Positions 46,320-57,030 of a DNA stretch of 64,000 bases are shown here, in pieces. Each line of letters starts with the position of its first letter. The stretch's first letter is position 1. The position numbers were made by a program, and so were the translations under genes. The notes below the pieces were generated by a model. It saw only the letters and a program-made list of their open reading frames with translations. It made no database searches and had not been told where the DNA came from. The DNA is taken from NCBI RefSeq assembly GCF_000708045.1, contig NZ_ANIE01000008.1:1-64000 (forward strand). The letters run 5' to 3'. This DNA is from Marinobacter nitratireducens (GTDB taxonomy: Bacteria; Pseudomonadota; Gammaproteobacteria; Pseudomonadales; Oleiphilaceae).

Positions 46320-49052
46320 TCAGCGCCCCTGTTTCCGGAGCAGGGTAACCGACAGCAGGGTCAGCACCGGTAAGAACGCGGCCAAGGTCAGGAAATCCCT
46401 GTGCATATCCGAAAAGGAGAGCCCCTTGGTGAAGACACCCCGGCTAATCTGCAGAAACCAGGTCGCAGGCCAGAATTGACCGATCAGCGCCGCCGCACCA
46501 TCCAGGGATGAGACCGGCTCAGTCATTCCCGAGAACTGGACCGTCGGCAAAATAGTCAGTATCGCGGTAGCCGCAAGTGCCGCTATCTGAGTCGAGGCGA
46601 ACGCCGAAATAACCTGGCCCAGGCCGGTGGTCGCAGTGACAAACAACAGCGCAGCGAGGGTGAGGGTGGGCAAGCCACCTTTCAGGGGCACCTCGAACAC
46701 CAGAATCGCGAGGACAACGAGGCTGACATAGCTCACCATGCTAAAGGCAATGTAGGGCAGTTGCTTTCCCAGCAGAAACTCAAGCCGCGTCACGGGAGTC
46801 ACGTAGAGGTTGGTGATTGAACCCAACTCTTTCTCACGCACGATACCCAGAGCCATCAGAATCGCGGGGATGAAAATCAACAGAATCGGAATGACTGCAG
46901 GCACCATGGCATCCAGGCTCCGGAAATCCTGGTTGTAGCGGTATCGGTCCTGGACATCCACCAGGCTCAGGCTGGGCGCCACACCGTATGTCCGCTGAAA
47001 CAGCTCCATCAGATAGCTGTAGTGCAATCCCTGCACATACCCCTGAATCGTCTCGCCCCGAAACGGCATGGCGCCGTCGACCCAGACGCCGATCTCGGTA
47101 TCCCGGCCCCGCTTCAGGTCCTTGCCAAAGCCCGGAGGTATGATGATCGCAAGGCTGATATCGCCTGAGCGCATGCGTTCATCGAGTGCCTCCATGCTGG
47201 CGATCGGCGTCTGTTCCACAAAATAACGAGAACCGGAGAAAGCCGTTACATAATCCCGGCTCTGGGGCGTCTGGTCCTGATCCAGAACCGCAAAGGGCAA
47301 GTCCTCCACGTCCATCGTGATGCCGTACCCCAGGATCAGCATCAGCAATGCCGAACCCAGAAACGCAAAGGCCATGCGGATTGGATCCCGTAACAGCTCT
47401 CTGGCTTCCCGTCGGCCATAGGCCCAGAGACGGCGAGGGCTGAATCGGCGAGACACGGGCTGGCTGCGGGTAGCCTCAAGGACCACGCCATCCCCGGTTT
47501 TTTCCGGCTCCTGATTCACCGCCTCCAGCGTTTCCATAAAGGCCACTTCGAGACTGTCACCAGAGCAATGCTCAATCAGGGCTTGCGGGGTGTCACAGGC
47601 CAGAACTTCTCCAGCATGCATCAGCGAAATGCGGTCGCAGCGCTCGCCTTCATTCATGAAGTGAGTGGAAATGAAAATGGTGACGCCGTCTTGCCGGGAC
47701 AGCCGCTGGAGCATCGTCCAGAAACGATTTCGTGCTCCAGGGTCCACACCCGATGTGGGCTCATCCAGAATCAACAGTTCCGGTGAGTGAACCACAGCAA
47801 CCGCCAGCGACAGCCGTTGCCGCACGCCCAGAGGCAGTGCACCGGCAAGCTGATCCATGACGTCGGCCAGGTCAAAATCCTGAACCAGCTCCTGAATCCG
47901 CGCTTCTATACGCTGTTTTGGCAGATGAAAGAGGCGGGCGTGCAGGTTCAGGTTCTGACGCACGGTCAGTTCCCCATAGAGGGAAAAGGATTGGGACATG
48001 TAGCCAACCCGGGAGCGGGTAGCCAGATCCCGGGCATTGAGGGGCGCGCCGAACAGGGCAACGTCACCTTCAGTGGGCGTGAGCAGCCCGGTAAGCATCT
48101 TCATGGTCGTTGTCTTGCCACAACCATTGGACCCCAGGAACCCGAAGATTTCGCCTTTGCGAATGGAGAAGCTGACGTCCCGGACCGCGGTGAAATCACC
48201 AAATCGCTGGGTCAGGTTCTTCGCCTCAATGGCTGGCACGGCCTGCGAGTCCGACCCGACATCAAAGCCGGCAACGGACGCTTCGCCGGTCAGCTCCCTG
48301 TCATCGCGATTCTCTGGCAACAAGGCAATAAAAGCATCATCCAGAGTGGCGGTTCCGGTCCGACTGCGCAACGCTCCCGGGGAACCCGTTGCCAGTACTT
48401 CACCGCCGTCCATCGCCACCAGCCAGTCGAAACGCTCCGCCTCCTCCATGTAGGCTGTAGCTACCACCACACTCATACCCGGTTGCTGAGCGCGGATAGT
48501 CTCAATGAGATCCCAGAACCGCTTACGCGACAGAGGATCAACACCAGTGGTGGGTTCGTCAAGAATCAGCAGGTCCGGGTTATGGATAAGAGCGCAACAC
48601 AGCCCGAGCTTCTGCTTCATACCGCCAGACAGTTTACCCGCAGGTCGATCGCGAAATGCCATGAGTCCCGTAGCATCCAGCAAACGCTGAATCTGCCCTG
48701 CCCGGGATGGGCCCGTCAGACCAAAAAGATCGGCAAAAAAATCGATGTTCTCGTCGACGGTCAGGGTGTGATAAAGGTTGCCCCCCAGGCCCTGAGGCAT
48801 ATAGGCGATACGGGGAGAGACCCGGTCGCGATAGCGGGGCCTGGCCATATCGCCACCAAATACCACCAGGCTACCCTGTTGCAGCTCTCTGGCTCCGGAG
48901 ACCAGCGCGAGTAACGTGGACTTACCCACTCCATCCGGCCCGATCAAACCCACCATGCACCCTGCCGGAAGTCCAAGGGACACATCCTTCAGGGCAATGC
49001 GGGAACCGTAGTGATGGCTGACTCCGTCCAGCCGGGCGACCACATCATCCAT
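46320..49052 (-). CDS. RbbA-like fusion of two ABC ATPases and an ABC-2 permease
   Basis: The 910-residue protein joins two ATP-binding domains and a membrane domain in one chain. NBD1 (about 1-240) has Walker [10 protein letters not shown], signature LSGGMKQK and Walker [17 protein letters not shown]2 (about 275-500) has GSNGCGKTT, a degenerate signature [12 protein letters not shown] and [13 protein letters not shown]. From about 550 there is an ABC-2 permease with [23 protein letters not shown]. This is the layout of E. coli RbbA (YhiH), reported to bind ribosomes, but the operon context points to export. It overlaps the HlyD gene by 8 bases. Confidence 0.9.
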   Translation of the reverse strand: MDDVVARLDGVSHHYGSRIALKDVSLGLPAGCMVGLIGPDGVGKSTLLALVSGARELQQGSLVVFGGDMARPRYRDRVSPRIAYMPQGLGGNLYHTLTVDENIDFFADLFGLTGPSRAGQIQRLLDATGLMAFRDRPAGKLSGGMKQKLGLCCALIHNPDLLILDEPTTGVDPLSRKRFWDLIETIRAQQPGMSVVVATAYMEEAERFDWLVAMDGGEVLATGSPGALRSRTGTATLDDAFIALLPENRDDRELTGEASVAGFDVGSDSQAVPAIEAKNLTQRFGDFTAVRDVSFSIRKGEIFGFLGSNGCGKTTTMKMLTGLLTPTEGDVALFGAPLNARDLATRSRVGYMSQSFSLYGELTVRQNLNLHARLFHLPKQRIEARIQELVQDFDLADVMDQLAGALPLGVRQRLSLAVAVVHSPELLILDEPTSGVDPGARNRFWTMLQRLSRQDGVTIFISTHFMNEGERCDRISLMHAGEVLACDTPQALIEHCSGDSLEVAFMETLEAVNQEPEKTGDGVVLEATRSQPVSRRFSPRRLWAYGRREARELLRDPIRMAFAFLGSALLMLILGYGITMDVEDLPFAVLDQDQTPQSRDYVTAFSGSRYFVEQTPIASMEALDERMRSGDISLAIIIPPGFGKDLKRGRDTEIGVWVDGAMPFRGETIQGYVQGLHYSYLMELFQRTYGVAPSLSLVDVQDRYRYNQDFRSLDAMVPAVIPILLIFIPAILMALGIVREKELGSITNLYVTPVTRLEFLLGKQLPYIAFSMVSYVSLVVLAILVFEVPLKGGLPTLTLAALLFVTATTGLGQVISAFASTQIAALAATAILTILPTVQFSGMTEPVSSLDGAAALIGQFWPATWFLQISRGVFTKGLSFSDMHRDFLTLAAFLPVLTLLSVTLLRKQGR

Positions 49053-50043
49053 TGGGCAGATTTACCTGGAGGCTTTCCGGCCAGGGGAGGGCGTCATCCA
49101 GCCGCACATACGCCTCGCCGGGTACTCCGGTTTTGACCCGATCCCGATAGGCTTCCAGTAATTGGGGATTCAGACGGATCCGCACCCGGAACATCAGCTT
49201 TTCCCGCTCGCTTCGGGTCTCTACGGATTTGGGAGTGAACTGGGCATCCGCCGCCACAAAGCTCACCTCGGCAGGAACCACGTAGTCCGGCACCGCATCG
49301 AGAACAATCCGGGCCTCCGAACCAACCGTCACCCGCCCAGCCTGGGCCGTGGGGAGGAATATGGTCATGTAGACGTCGGTGACCTCCAGTATGGTGGCAA
49401 CCTTGCCCCCCGAGGCGAGCACTTCACCGGGCTCAGCCAGCCGGTAGAGTACCCTGCCACCCACAGGACTTGTCAGGTGGCTGTCGTTGATGCTGGTTTC
49501 GATCTGGCGAATGCTGGCCTCTGCGGCCTCGATCCCCGCCTGTGCCGAGGCGACCTGCACCTGCGCCGCCTGCAGTGCCGCATCGGCCGTCTCTGACGCT
49601 GTTTCCGACCGATCAAGCTGATCACGGGACACGTGTCCTTTGTCCATCAAGGCCGAGACCCTGGCGAGTTCCGAGTGGGCCAGGCGTTGCTCACTTTTGC
49701 GCTGGGCGACAATCGCTTGCGCCAACCGCTTTGCTTCCTCGGCCTGATGAAGATTTGCCTCGGCAGATGCCAACCGGGCATCCAACTCGTCGGTATCCAT
49801 CGTAGCGACAGCAGCACCGGCGTCTATCAGATCCCCCTCTTCGACATAAAACGATTCGAGGCGTCCTGGAATCCGGGTGGCAATATCCACTTCCGTCGCT
49901 TCAATACGACCATTGCCCGAGGCAATGTTCTCGGGCAAGCCTCCGTTGCCCGGCAGAAACTGCCAGCCGATAACCGCCAGCAAGGCGACGATAGCGACAA
50001 CCACCGAGAGTTTAAGGCGAATACCTTGAGGTGTTTCAGACAT
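49045..50043 (-). CDS. HlyD/membrane-fusion protein of the RbbA-type exporter
   Basis: The 332-residue periplasmic adaptor has one N-terminal helix ([16 protein letters not shown]), a biotinyl-lipoyl-like half ([39 protein letters not shown]), a long coiled-coil hairpin (about 85-180) and the second lipoyl and beta-barrel halves ([32 protein letters not shown]). It is the YhiI-like member of the three-gene exporter and the first gene of the operon. An outer-membrane TolC-type partner is not encoded here. Confidence 0.9.
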   Translation of the reverse strand: MSETPQGIRLKLSVVVAIVALLAVIGWQFLPGNGGLPENIASGNGRIEATEVDIATRIPGRLESFYVEEGDLIDAGAAVATMDTDELDARLASAEANLHQAEEAKRLAQAIVAQRKSEQRLAHSELARVSALMDKGHVSRDQLDRSETASETADAALQAAQVQVASAQAGIEAAEASIRQIETSINDSHLTSPVGGRVLYRLAEPGEVLASGGKVATILEVTDVYMTIFLPTAQAGRVTVGSEARIVLDAVPDYVVPAEVSFVAADAQFTPKSVETRSEREKLMFRVRIRLNPQLLEAYRDRVKTGVPGEAYVRLDDALPWPESLQVNLPNG

Positions 50044-50312
50044 ACATCTTCCCTGACAAGTAAACAGGCCAAGCCTGTTGTTAGCTTACATACGATCAGT
50101 ATAGAGGGTTTCCGTTTCCCCCAAATGACTCCCGTCAATCTCAAAGAGGTTTTCGCATGCAGGCTCGCAGAAGGTTGGCGTTATTTTCATTTTTTGCGCT
50201 CAATGTCATTGCATATTCAAAACCTGTCTAAAAAATACCCCTATTTTATAGAGACAACCGGAATTCCTGGCCTACGATTACGTTATAAGAAGAACATAAC
50301 CAGGGAGTCACC

Positions 50313-51866
50313 GTGCGAAAAAACCTACCGGTTACCGATAAAGAACAACCATTTCCGCCCGGCAAGAAACTGATCTCATCCACCGACCTCCGCGGCAAGA
50401 TACAGCATTGCAATCAGGCGTTTGTGGATATCAGCGGCTTTTCCCGCGACGAACTGATTGGTCAGCCTCATAACATCGTGCGGCATCCGGACATGCCGCC
50501 AGAGGCCTATGAAAACATGTGGGCACACCTGAAGGCCGGTGAGCCCTGGATGGGGCTGGTCAAGAACCGCTGCAAGAATGGCGATTACTACTGGGTCAGT
50601 GCCTATGTCACACCGGTCACCGACAGCGGCGAGGTGGTTGGCTATGAATCCGTCCGCTCCTGCCCAAGACGTGAAGACGTGGCCCGGGCCGAGGCGCTGT
50701 ACGCCAAGATCCGGGCCGGCAAGAACACAATGCCATTCTGGAAAAAACTTGATTACAGCATGATTTTTTCCATTGCGGTGGTACTCATCTCCGTCATCGC
50801 ATTCCTCGCCGGATTCAGGACCTTTGCGGAAATTGTGCTGGTTACGGATGTCGTTGTTTATGGTGCCTGGAACTACTATTTCCGCAGCAGAACCCTGAAA
50901 GAAATCAGTCAGGAGCTGTCCCGAAGCTTTACCGACGACCTGGCCGCCAGAAGCTACACCGATGACGATCTCGCGCTGGGCCGGATTCGGGTAGCCGTGC
51001 TGTCGCAACAGGCTCACCTGGACGCGGTGCTGACCCGAATTGAAGATTCTTCCGAGGAAATGAAGGAAGCGTCTTCCCGCAGCGCGAGGGCCAGCATGGA
51101 ATCCCAGGACACCCTGCGCCAGCAGCAGTCGGAAATTGAACAGGTGGCGGCGGCGGTGCACGAAATGTCGCAAACCATTGCTGAAGTCTCTTCCAATGTT
51201 CAGCGAACGGCGGAACGGGCCGAAGGGGCACGGTCCTTTTCTGACGAAGGCCGAACCGTGGTCATGGAAACCCGGGAGGCCATCGATTCCCTCAAACAGT
51301 CCGTTCATGCCATTGGTGACGCGGTCCAGTCGCTTTCCCAACAGACGGGGGAGATCGTATCTGCCGCGAAAATCATTGAGGACATTGCCGATCAGACCAA
51401 CCTGTTGGCGCTCAACGCGGCTATCGAGGCCGCCCGTGCTGGCGAACATGGGCGCGGCTTTGCCGTCGTGGCAGAAGAGGTTCGGGGGCTGGCCAAACGG
51501 ACACGGGACTCCACCAGCGAAATTCAGGGCATTGTCGAGGCACTGCTGAGCAGTTCCCAGCAATCGGTAGACAAGGCAGAGGAAGGCAAACTGGCGGCGG
51601 ACTCCGGTCTGGAAAAGATGCTGACCGCAGAACAGACGCTGAACGATATCGCCGAAAATGTCGGCACCATCGCCGAAATGGCAACGCAGATGGCGGCAGC
51701 GGTGGAGGAGCAATCGCAGGTTTCGGATCAGATCAATGAGCAGGTGGATAACATATCCCAACTGGCTTCCGACAATCTGATCAAAGGCCAGGAATCCACA
51801 GACAGTGTGGCGGACATGGAGAAGATTACCGCCGGTCTGCATGAGTTGGTGGTAAGATTCAAATGA
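50313..51866 (+). CDS. Aer-like PAS-domain chemotaxis receptor
   Basis: The 517-residue receptor resembles Aer. A PAS domain (about 20-125) contains the Aer-type stretch [48 protein letters not shown] and [21 protein letters not shown], which in relatives binds FAD and senses redox state. Two close membrane helices follow (about 150-190), with no periplasmic domain. The signalling domain has the tip [35 protein letters not shown] near 360-395. The GTG start has AGGGAG upstream. It precedes the GAF-GGDEF-EAL gene by 24 bases and probably shares its transcript. Confidence 0.9.
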   Translation: MRKNLPVTDKEQPFPPGKKLISSTDLRGKIQHCNQAFVDISGFSRDELIGQPHNIVRHPDMPPEAYENMWAHLKAGEPWMGLVKNRCKNGDYYWVSAYVTPVTDSGEVVGYESVRSCPRREDVARAEALYAKIRAGKNTMPFWKKLDYSMIFSIAVVLISVIAFLAGFRTFAEIVLVTDVVVYGAWNYYFRSRTLKEISQELSRSFTDDLAARSYTDDDLALGRIRVAVLSQQAHLDAVLTRIEDSSEEMKEASSRSARASMESQDTLRQQQSEIEQVAAAVHEMSQTIAEVSSNVQRTAERAEGARSFSDEGRTVVMETREAIDSLKQSVHAIGDAVQSLSQQTGEIVSAAKIIEDIADQTNLLALNAAIEAARAGEHGRGFAVVAEEVRGLAKRTRDSTSEIQGIVEALLSSSQQSVDKAEEGKLAADSGLEKMLTAEQTLNDIAENVGTIAEMATQMAAAVEEQSQVSDQINEQVDNISQLASDNLIKGQESTDSVADMEKITAGLHELVVRFK

Positions 51867-51890
51867 CCACACTAGCCCCGGAGGAAGTCG

Positions 51891-54260
51891 ATGACTTCGC
51901 AATTCAGCGAAAAACAAAGGCTTTCCGCCATCCAGCGCCTGGGATTGTTGGACACACCTCCGGAGGAACGCTTTGAACGCCTGACCCGCATTGCCCGTCA
52001 GTACTACCAGGTAAAAATCGCTCTCTTCTCCATCGTTGATGAGGAGAGGCAATGGTTCAAGTCCCGACAAGGGATGGCCATCCCCGAGACCGCCCGGGAG
52101 TTTGCATTCTGCGATTACACCATTCGTCAGGATAAGGTTCTGATCGTCGAGGATGCCCACGCCGATCCCCGATTCCGTCGCAATCCGTATGTCACTGGCG
52201 AACCGCACATCCGGTTCTACGCTGGGCAGCCAGTACGGGAGCCGGGGGGCTTTAAGATTGGCAGTCTATGCATCATCGACGATAAACCCCGCAACGTTTC
52301 CGAAATTGAACTCGATGTTCTGCGTAACCTGGCATCCATCATTGAAGATGAGCTTGAACGGGCCTTCATCGCAAACGATGATTCTGAATACATTGAGGTT
52401 TCCCAGCTCGGACGCGCGATTCATCGTGCTCAGAATGTGTTCCTTACCAGCAGCCATGAACGGGCCGCCTTCGAACAGATGCTGTCGGATTTTCTCGGCC
52501 TGACCGGCAGTGAATTCGGGCTCATCGGAGAGGTACTCAGGAGACCGGACAACACCCCATTCCTGAAGATCTGTTCGATCACCAACATCGCCTGGAACCC
52601 GCAAACCCAGGGGCTCTATCAAGAGGTCGAGCGGCGGGGCATGGTCTTCGAAAACCTTGAGAACCTGCTCGGGAAACCCATCGAAACTGGTGATGTGGTG
52701 ATATCCGACGACTTGAGTAACGACCCGAGAAGCGGTGGCGTTCCCGCCGGTCATCCCACCATTGAGAGCTACATGGGCATCCCTGTGTTCTCCGGCGATC
52801 AACTGATCGGGCTGGTTGGATTGGCTAACCGGATTGGCGGTTACGATGCGCGCATGGCTGACGAAATGAGGCCTCTACTGCACACCGTCGGCAATCTGAT
52901 TGAACGCAAACAGCTCTATCAGGAAAAGCGCGAGAACCAAAAAAAGCTGGAAAAGGCAGCGAATTACGATGCTCTCACCGGTCTCCCTAACCGTCGACGC
53001 CTGACCGATCTGTTTGAACAGGAACTCTACGAGGCCGACCAGCGGAAAGGCAGCGTTACCGTCTGCTTTATCGATCTGGATGGTTTCAAGTCCATCAATG
53101 ATGAACACGGCCACGCCGTCGGTGACGCCGTGCTCAAGGGCGTCTCCCAGCGACTGAAAGAAGCGGTTCGGGGTCATGACCTGATCGCACGGCTCGGCGG
53201 TGACGAGTTTGTGGCCATCCTCCGCGACGTCGAGGACCCCCGAGTCTACAACCGATTGCTGGAGGTCATCCGCCAGCCCATCAGTTTTCAGCACTACGTT
53301 CTGCAGCTGTCGGCGAGTATGGGCGTCGCGATCTACCCGGAGGATAACGTAGACGCCGACTTGCTGCTTCGCCACGCGGACCAGGCCATGTACGCTGCCA
53401 AGGAATCCGGCAAAAACCGGTACAAGCTGTTCGATGTGGAAAGTCACCTCAGCCGCAAGGAACGGGTCCGGGTACTCGAACAGATCGAGTCAGCACTTGA
53501 AGAAAACCAGCTCGAGCTTTTCTATCAACCAAGGCTGAGCCTGCAGAATGGGCGTGTGGATGGATTCGAAGCACTGATCCGATGGCACCACCCCGACGAG
53601 GGCCTTTTGTCGCCGGCGCATTTTCTGGAGCACATTGAGTATACGGAGCATGCACGGGCACTCGGGCTTTTCGTCCTCAACACCGCAGTCAGCGAGATCA
53701 AACGCTTTGTCAGCCAGGGCGTGCCCTATACCCTGAGCGTCAACCTGAGCCCCTCACACTTCCTCAGCGATCAGTTCCAGAGCGATATACGAGACATTCT
53801 CGGACCCTGTAACCGGGAAGTCCGCTCGCGACTGATCCTTGAAGTGCTGGAAACCACAGCACTGGATGATATCGACCGAGTGCTGGAAAACCTCTCGTTC
53901 TGCCGGAGTCAGGGCGTGGACATTGCCCTTGATGACTTCGGTACCGGCTACTCCTCGCTCAATCATTTCCGAAAGCTGGACGTTCAGGAAATCAAGATTG
54001 ATCGCTCGTTTGTCAGTGACATGCTCGATGGAGACGACGGCATGATCGTCGAGGCGATTCTGAAGCTGTCGCACAGCTTCAAACGTCGCGTTGTCGCCGA
54101 GGGCATCGAGCATCCAGCGGTAGAGGCGCGGTTAATAGAGCTGGGATGCGAGAGTGCCCAGGGTTACCTCTACAGCAGGCCGCTTCCCCTTCCGGACGCG
54201 CTGGCCTGGGCCGAACAGTTTGTCTGGGGCACACACCACGATCCTGCCATGCAGTCGTGA
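51891..54260 (+). CDS. GAF-GAF-GGDEF-EAL cyclic di-GMP enzyme
   Basis: The 789-residue soluble protein begins with a GAF domain (about 20-160; FSIVDEERQWFKSRQG, GFKIGSLCIIDDKPR), followed by a second GAF (about 185-345). The GGDEF domain has an intact GGDEF near residue 436 and an I-site RGHD just ahead. The EAL domain has EAL near 557 and DDFGTGYSSL near 685, both expected for activity. The protein may therefore both make and degrade cyclic di-GMP, with its direction set by GAF ligands. GGAGG precedes the ATG. It converges on the globin gene with 13 bases between stops. Confidence 0.93.
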   Translation: MTSQFSEKQRLSAIQRLGLLDTPPEERFERLTRIARQYYQVKIALFSIVDEERQWFKSRQGMAIPETAREFAFCDYTIRQDKVLIVEDAHADPRFRRNPYVTGEPHIRFYAGQPVREPGGFKIGSLCIIDDKPRNVSEIELDVLRNLASIIEDELERAFIANDDSEYIEVSQLGRAIHRAQNVFLTSSHERAAFEQMLSDFLGLTGSEFGLIGEVLRRPDNTPFLKICSITNIAWNPQTQGLYQEVERRGMVFENLENLLGKPIETGDVVISDDLSNDPRSGGVPAGHPTIESYMGIPVFSGDQLIGLVGLANRIGGYDARMADEMRPLLHTVGNLIERKQLYQEKRENQKKLEKAANYDALTGLPNRRRLTDLFEQELYEADQRKGSVTVCFIDLDGFKSINDEHGHAVGDAVLKGVSQRLKEAVRGHDLIARLGGDEFVAILRDVEDPRVYNRLLEVIRQPISFQHYVLQLSASMGVAIYPEDNVDADLLLRHADQAMYAAKESGKNRYKLFDVESHLSRKERVRVLEQIESALEENQLELFYQPRLSLQNGRVDGFEALIRWHHPDEGLLSPAHFLEHIEYTEHARALGLFVLNTAVSEIKRFVSQGVPYTLSVNLSPSHFLSDQFQSDIRDILGPCNREVRSRLILEVLETTALDDIDRVLENLSFCRSQGVDIALDDFGTGYSSLNHFRKLDVQEIKIDRSFVSDMLDGDDGMIVEAILKLSHSFKRRVVAEGIEHPAVEARLIELGCESAQGYLYSRPLPLPDALAWAEQFVWGTHHDPAMQS

Positions 54261-54273
54261 ATCACGATGGCGG

Positions 54274-54666
54274 TCAGTAGGCGCCGCGAATCAGCTCAAT
54301 GCCCGGCTTCATTACATCTCGCCAGGCCTCTCCCAGCTCAGGCGAAAATTCAGGGTCGTGCATTCGAACCGTTTTCACCAACGCATTCAACCACAGCTCA
54401 TACCAACTCGGATCGATATCGTAATTGTGCCTGTTGTGGCTGGTGCCGAGGTCACGCAGCTTACGATCGGACATACCACGGGCAACCAGAATCAGTTGCA
54501 TGACACCGTTACGAAGCAGGTGCCTTTGGGCTGCCATGTCTGTTTTAACGAAACGGTTGCGAATAGCCTCAGAACTGGACATGAAGAAGTCGTAGAAATC
54601 CACAAAGAATTCATCCTTGCGGCAGCATCGGCCATAACTCTGGAAGACGAGATCGGTCTGGGTCAT
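54274..54666 (-). CDS. Single-domain globin
   Basis: The 130-residue protein is a protoglobin/sensor-globin-like single domain: it begins TQTDLVFQSYGRCCRKDEFFVDFYDFFMSSSEAIRNRFVKTDM and has the proximal histidine in LRDLGTSHNRHNYDI near residue 80. There is no attached output domain. Such globins bind oxygen or nitric oxide with heme and may store, scavenge or sense it. It lies tail to tail with the GAF-GGDEF-EAL gene, which suggests, but does not show, that it reports gas levels to that enzyme. Confidence 0.82.
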   Translation of the reverse strand: MTQTDLVFQSYGRCCRKDEFFVDFYDFFMSSSEAIRNRFVKTDMAAQRHLLRNGVMQLILVARGMSDRKLRDLGTSHNRHNYDIDPSWYELWLNALVKTVRMHDPEFSPELGEAWRDVMKPGIELIRGAY

Positions 54667-54792
54667 TTGCAGCCTGTGTCCTTGAAAACGTTAAGGGATT
54701 GTCATATCAGGCCACGCATTTTAGGAATATCAGTCATTATTTCTATAGCGATATGTAACAACTGACGCTAATAGCGACAATAGCGTGATGAT

Positions 54793-57030
54793 TCAAAACC
54801 ACCAGGTCGGGAGCATCTGTTTCACACTCGGCGTCAGGAATCGATCATCAATCAACCAGATTATTCCGCGATCGTCTGGCGTGCGAATAACCCTCCCGGC
54901 CGCCTGGGCCACCTTCTGCAGGCCCGGAATCAGGTAGGTATAGTCGTGCCCGGATCCAAATCGGTGATGCAGTCTCTGCTTGAGGATTTCGTGCCACTCA
55001 TCGAACGGTGGCAAACCCAGGGTGGCGACGAACGCGCCAATCAGCTGATCCCCGGGTAGATCTATCCCTTCCCCGAAAACTCCACCCAGTACCGCAAAGG
55101 CGACCTGGCCCCGGGAATCCCGAAAACCCGCCAGAAAATCCTCTCGCTCTTTCGCCGTCATGCCCGGCTGCTGAGACCGCTGGGGCACGTCCGGCGAGGT
55201 ATCGGCCAAGACGTCGCTGACCGCCCTGGCGTAACGGAAACTGCTGAAGAAGGCCAGGTAGTGCCCCGGTGCCTCCCGGTACTGATGTGCTATCAACTCG
55301 GCAATGGGCGCCAACGAGCGGTCCCGATCTACCTGCCGGGTGCTGATATCGGGTGTAAAGCAGACCTTGAGCTGATCGGCGTTGAACGGACTGGGCAGGG
55401 CGGAAAACGTGGTATCTCCCGGCATACCCAGAAGGTCCCGGAAGTAGATACCCGGGCTCAGGGTTGCGGAGAACAGCAGAACCGGCCCGGCCGCCTCGAA
55501 CCGCGGCGCGAGAAAATCTGCCGGTATCAGATTCTGGATGGTCAGTCGGGCACGCCCCCGACCGGAGCGCCGGAATTCACACAGGGAGTGGTCGCCGAAC
55601 TGATCCGCCAGCTTCATAAAACCCACCGCTTCGAACAGCAGTTCCTGCAGGCGCTGGTCCGGCGGGTTATCCACAAGATAATCGGTGATCGCTGATACCA
55701 GCCCCTGCAAGCTGCCCATTAATCCCGATGGCAGGGCATCGAGGAATACCGGCCCGTCGCTGCCGACATCCCGGATGATCGACTGCCAGGTCCGGGCACA
55801 CCGATCCAGCGCCTTCTTCAGCACCTTCGGTGCGACTTTCCGCACCTGCAGCACACGCTGCTGCTCCACTTTCCCGGAATACATACCCCGGGCCCGGTCC
55901 ACGAGGTTATGGGCTTCATCCACCAGCACACTGGCCAGCCATCCATTCTGCCGGATCAGGCCATGGAGCAGAGCCGACTGATCGAACATACGGTTCACAT
56001 CGGCAATCACCACATCGCTCCAACGGGCCAGTTCCTGGGCCAGGAAATACGGACAGATGTCGTGACCAGCAGCGATGCGGGCTACTTCTGCCCGGGTCAG
56101 GGTGGTCCTGCTCTGCACGGCCTCGGCCCGGGCATCCGGCAAGCGGTCGAAGAATCCTTTCGCCAGAGGGCAGGACTCACCATGGCAGGCTTTGTCCGGC
56201 TGTTCACAGGCATCGTCTTTCGACACCAGTTCCAGCGTTCTCAGTGGCCATACAGCGGACGACTGAGCGGCGCGGATTTTCTCCACGGCATCCACCGCCA
56301 ATTGCCGGGCGGTATTGCGACAGGTGAGGTAAAACAGCCGATCCTGCTTCGCGGTGGGCATTGCCATCAATCCCGGAAACAGGGTTCCCAGGGTTTTACC
56401 GAGACCCGTCGGGGCTTCCAGCAACAGGGTGCCGGAGCGCACCGCGTTCTTGTACACCGTTTCGGCCAGTGCCCGTTGTTGCGGTCGGAACTCGGGAAAG
56501 GGGAAGTCCAGTTGCGAGAGCAGGGCATCCCGCCGTTCACGGTGATGCGCTTCCTGTTCGGCCCAGGCCTTGTACTGGCGACACAGCCCCTCGAGTTCCT
56601 GCCAGAGTTCGTCGGCCTGAGCGGTTTCGGTGACCGGGGTTTCCTTGTCGCGACCAGCGTCGTAATAGATCAGGGATAACTCGATCTTTTTCCGCTGTTC
56701 CTGCCGGCACAACAAGGCGCCATAGGCGCGAAGCTGGGCCCGGTGCAATGCCTGCTGATGCTCGCGGATTCGCGACACATCGCCCCGGTGCGTCTTGATT
56801 TCCTCAAGGCGTCCACGATGCGGATGATAGAGATCGGCCCGGCCCGACAGTTCCAGGCCCAGACAGGTTCCGGTCAGAAGGTATTCACTTTCATAGCCAT
56901 ATCCACGGCGCGCCTGGAGCGCCTGATGACCGGCGATCCCTTCCTCGGCACTGGGCGCCGGGGTGTAACGGAAATCCAGATCACCGCAGCGGGCAGCAAA
57001 CTCACACAGGGTCCGGACCGCAACCTTCAC
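54793..57030 (-). CDS. Rad3/DinG-type helicase with N-terminal PD-(D/E)XK nuclease domain
   Basis: The 745-residue protein starts with a Cas4/Dna2-like nuclease region (about 1-160) that has the motif LSGRADLYHPHRGRLEEIKTHRGD (D...ExK near 62-80). The helicase core has Walker A EAPTGLGKTLG near 206, DEAH near 370 and motif VI QAAGRVIRTPDDRG near 710. Four cysteines between about 300 and 345 (CEQPDKAC, GESC, DIC) are placed like the iron-sulfur cluster ligands of XPD. The GTG start overlaps the VRR-NUC stop as GTGA and has GGGAG upstream. A DNA structure-processing role together with the neighbouring FAN1-like nuclease is likely. Confidence 0.88.
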   Translation of the reverse strand: MKVAVRTLCEFAARCGDLDFRYTPAPSAEEGIAGHQALQARRGYGYESEYLLTGTCLGLELSGRADLYHPHRGRLEEIKTHRGDVSRIREHQQALHRAQLRAYGALLCRQEQRKKIELSLIYYDAGRDKETPVTETAQADELWQELEGLCRQYKAWAEQEAHHRERRDALLSQLDFPFPEFRPQQRALAETVYKNAVRSGTLLLEAPTGLGKTLGTLFPGLMAMPTAKQDRLFYLTCRNTARQLAVDAVEKIRAAQSSAVWPLRTLELVSKDDACEQPDKACHGESCPLAKGFFDRLPDARAEAVQSRTTLTRAEVARIAAGHDICPYFLAQELARWSDVVIADVNRMFDQSALLHGLIRQNGWLASVLVDEAHNLVDRARGMYSGKVEQQRVLQVRKVAPKVLKKALDRCARTWQSIIRDVGSDGPVFLDALPSGLMGSLQGLVSAITDYLVDNPPDQRLQELLFEAVGFMKLADQFGDHSLCEFRRSGRGRARLTIQNLIPADFLAPRFEAAGPVLLFSATLSPGIYFRDLLGMPGDTTFSALPSPFNADQLKVCFTPDISTRQVDRDRSLAPIAELIAHQYREAPGHYLAFFSSFRYARAVSDVLADTSPDVPQRSQQPGMTAKEREDFLAGFRDSRGQVAFAVLGGVFGEGIDLPGDQLIGAFVATLGLPPFDEWHEILKQRLHHRFGSGHDYTYLIPGLQKVAQAAGRVIRTPDDRGIIWLIDDRFLTPSVKQMLPTWWF

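Noticed and set aside
47787..48914. Open frame of 375 codons on the plus strand
   Set aside because: It is antisense to the ATP-binding domains of the RbbA-like gene; the Walker motifs on the other strand are unambiguous.
50376..52208. Open frame of 610 codons on the minus strand
   Set aside because: It is antisense to the Aer-like receptor and the GAF-GGDEF-EAL gene, both with intact motifs, and its translation is cysteine/histidine/arginine-rich with no domain pattern.
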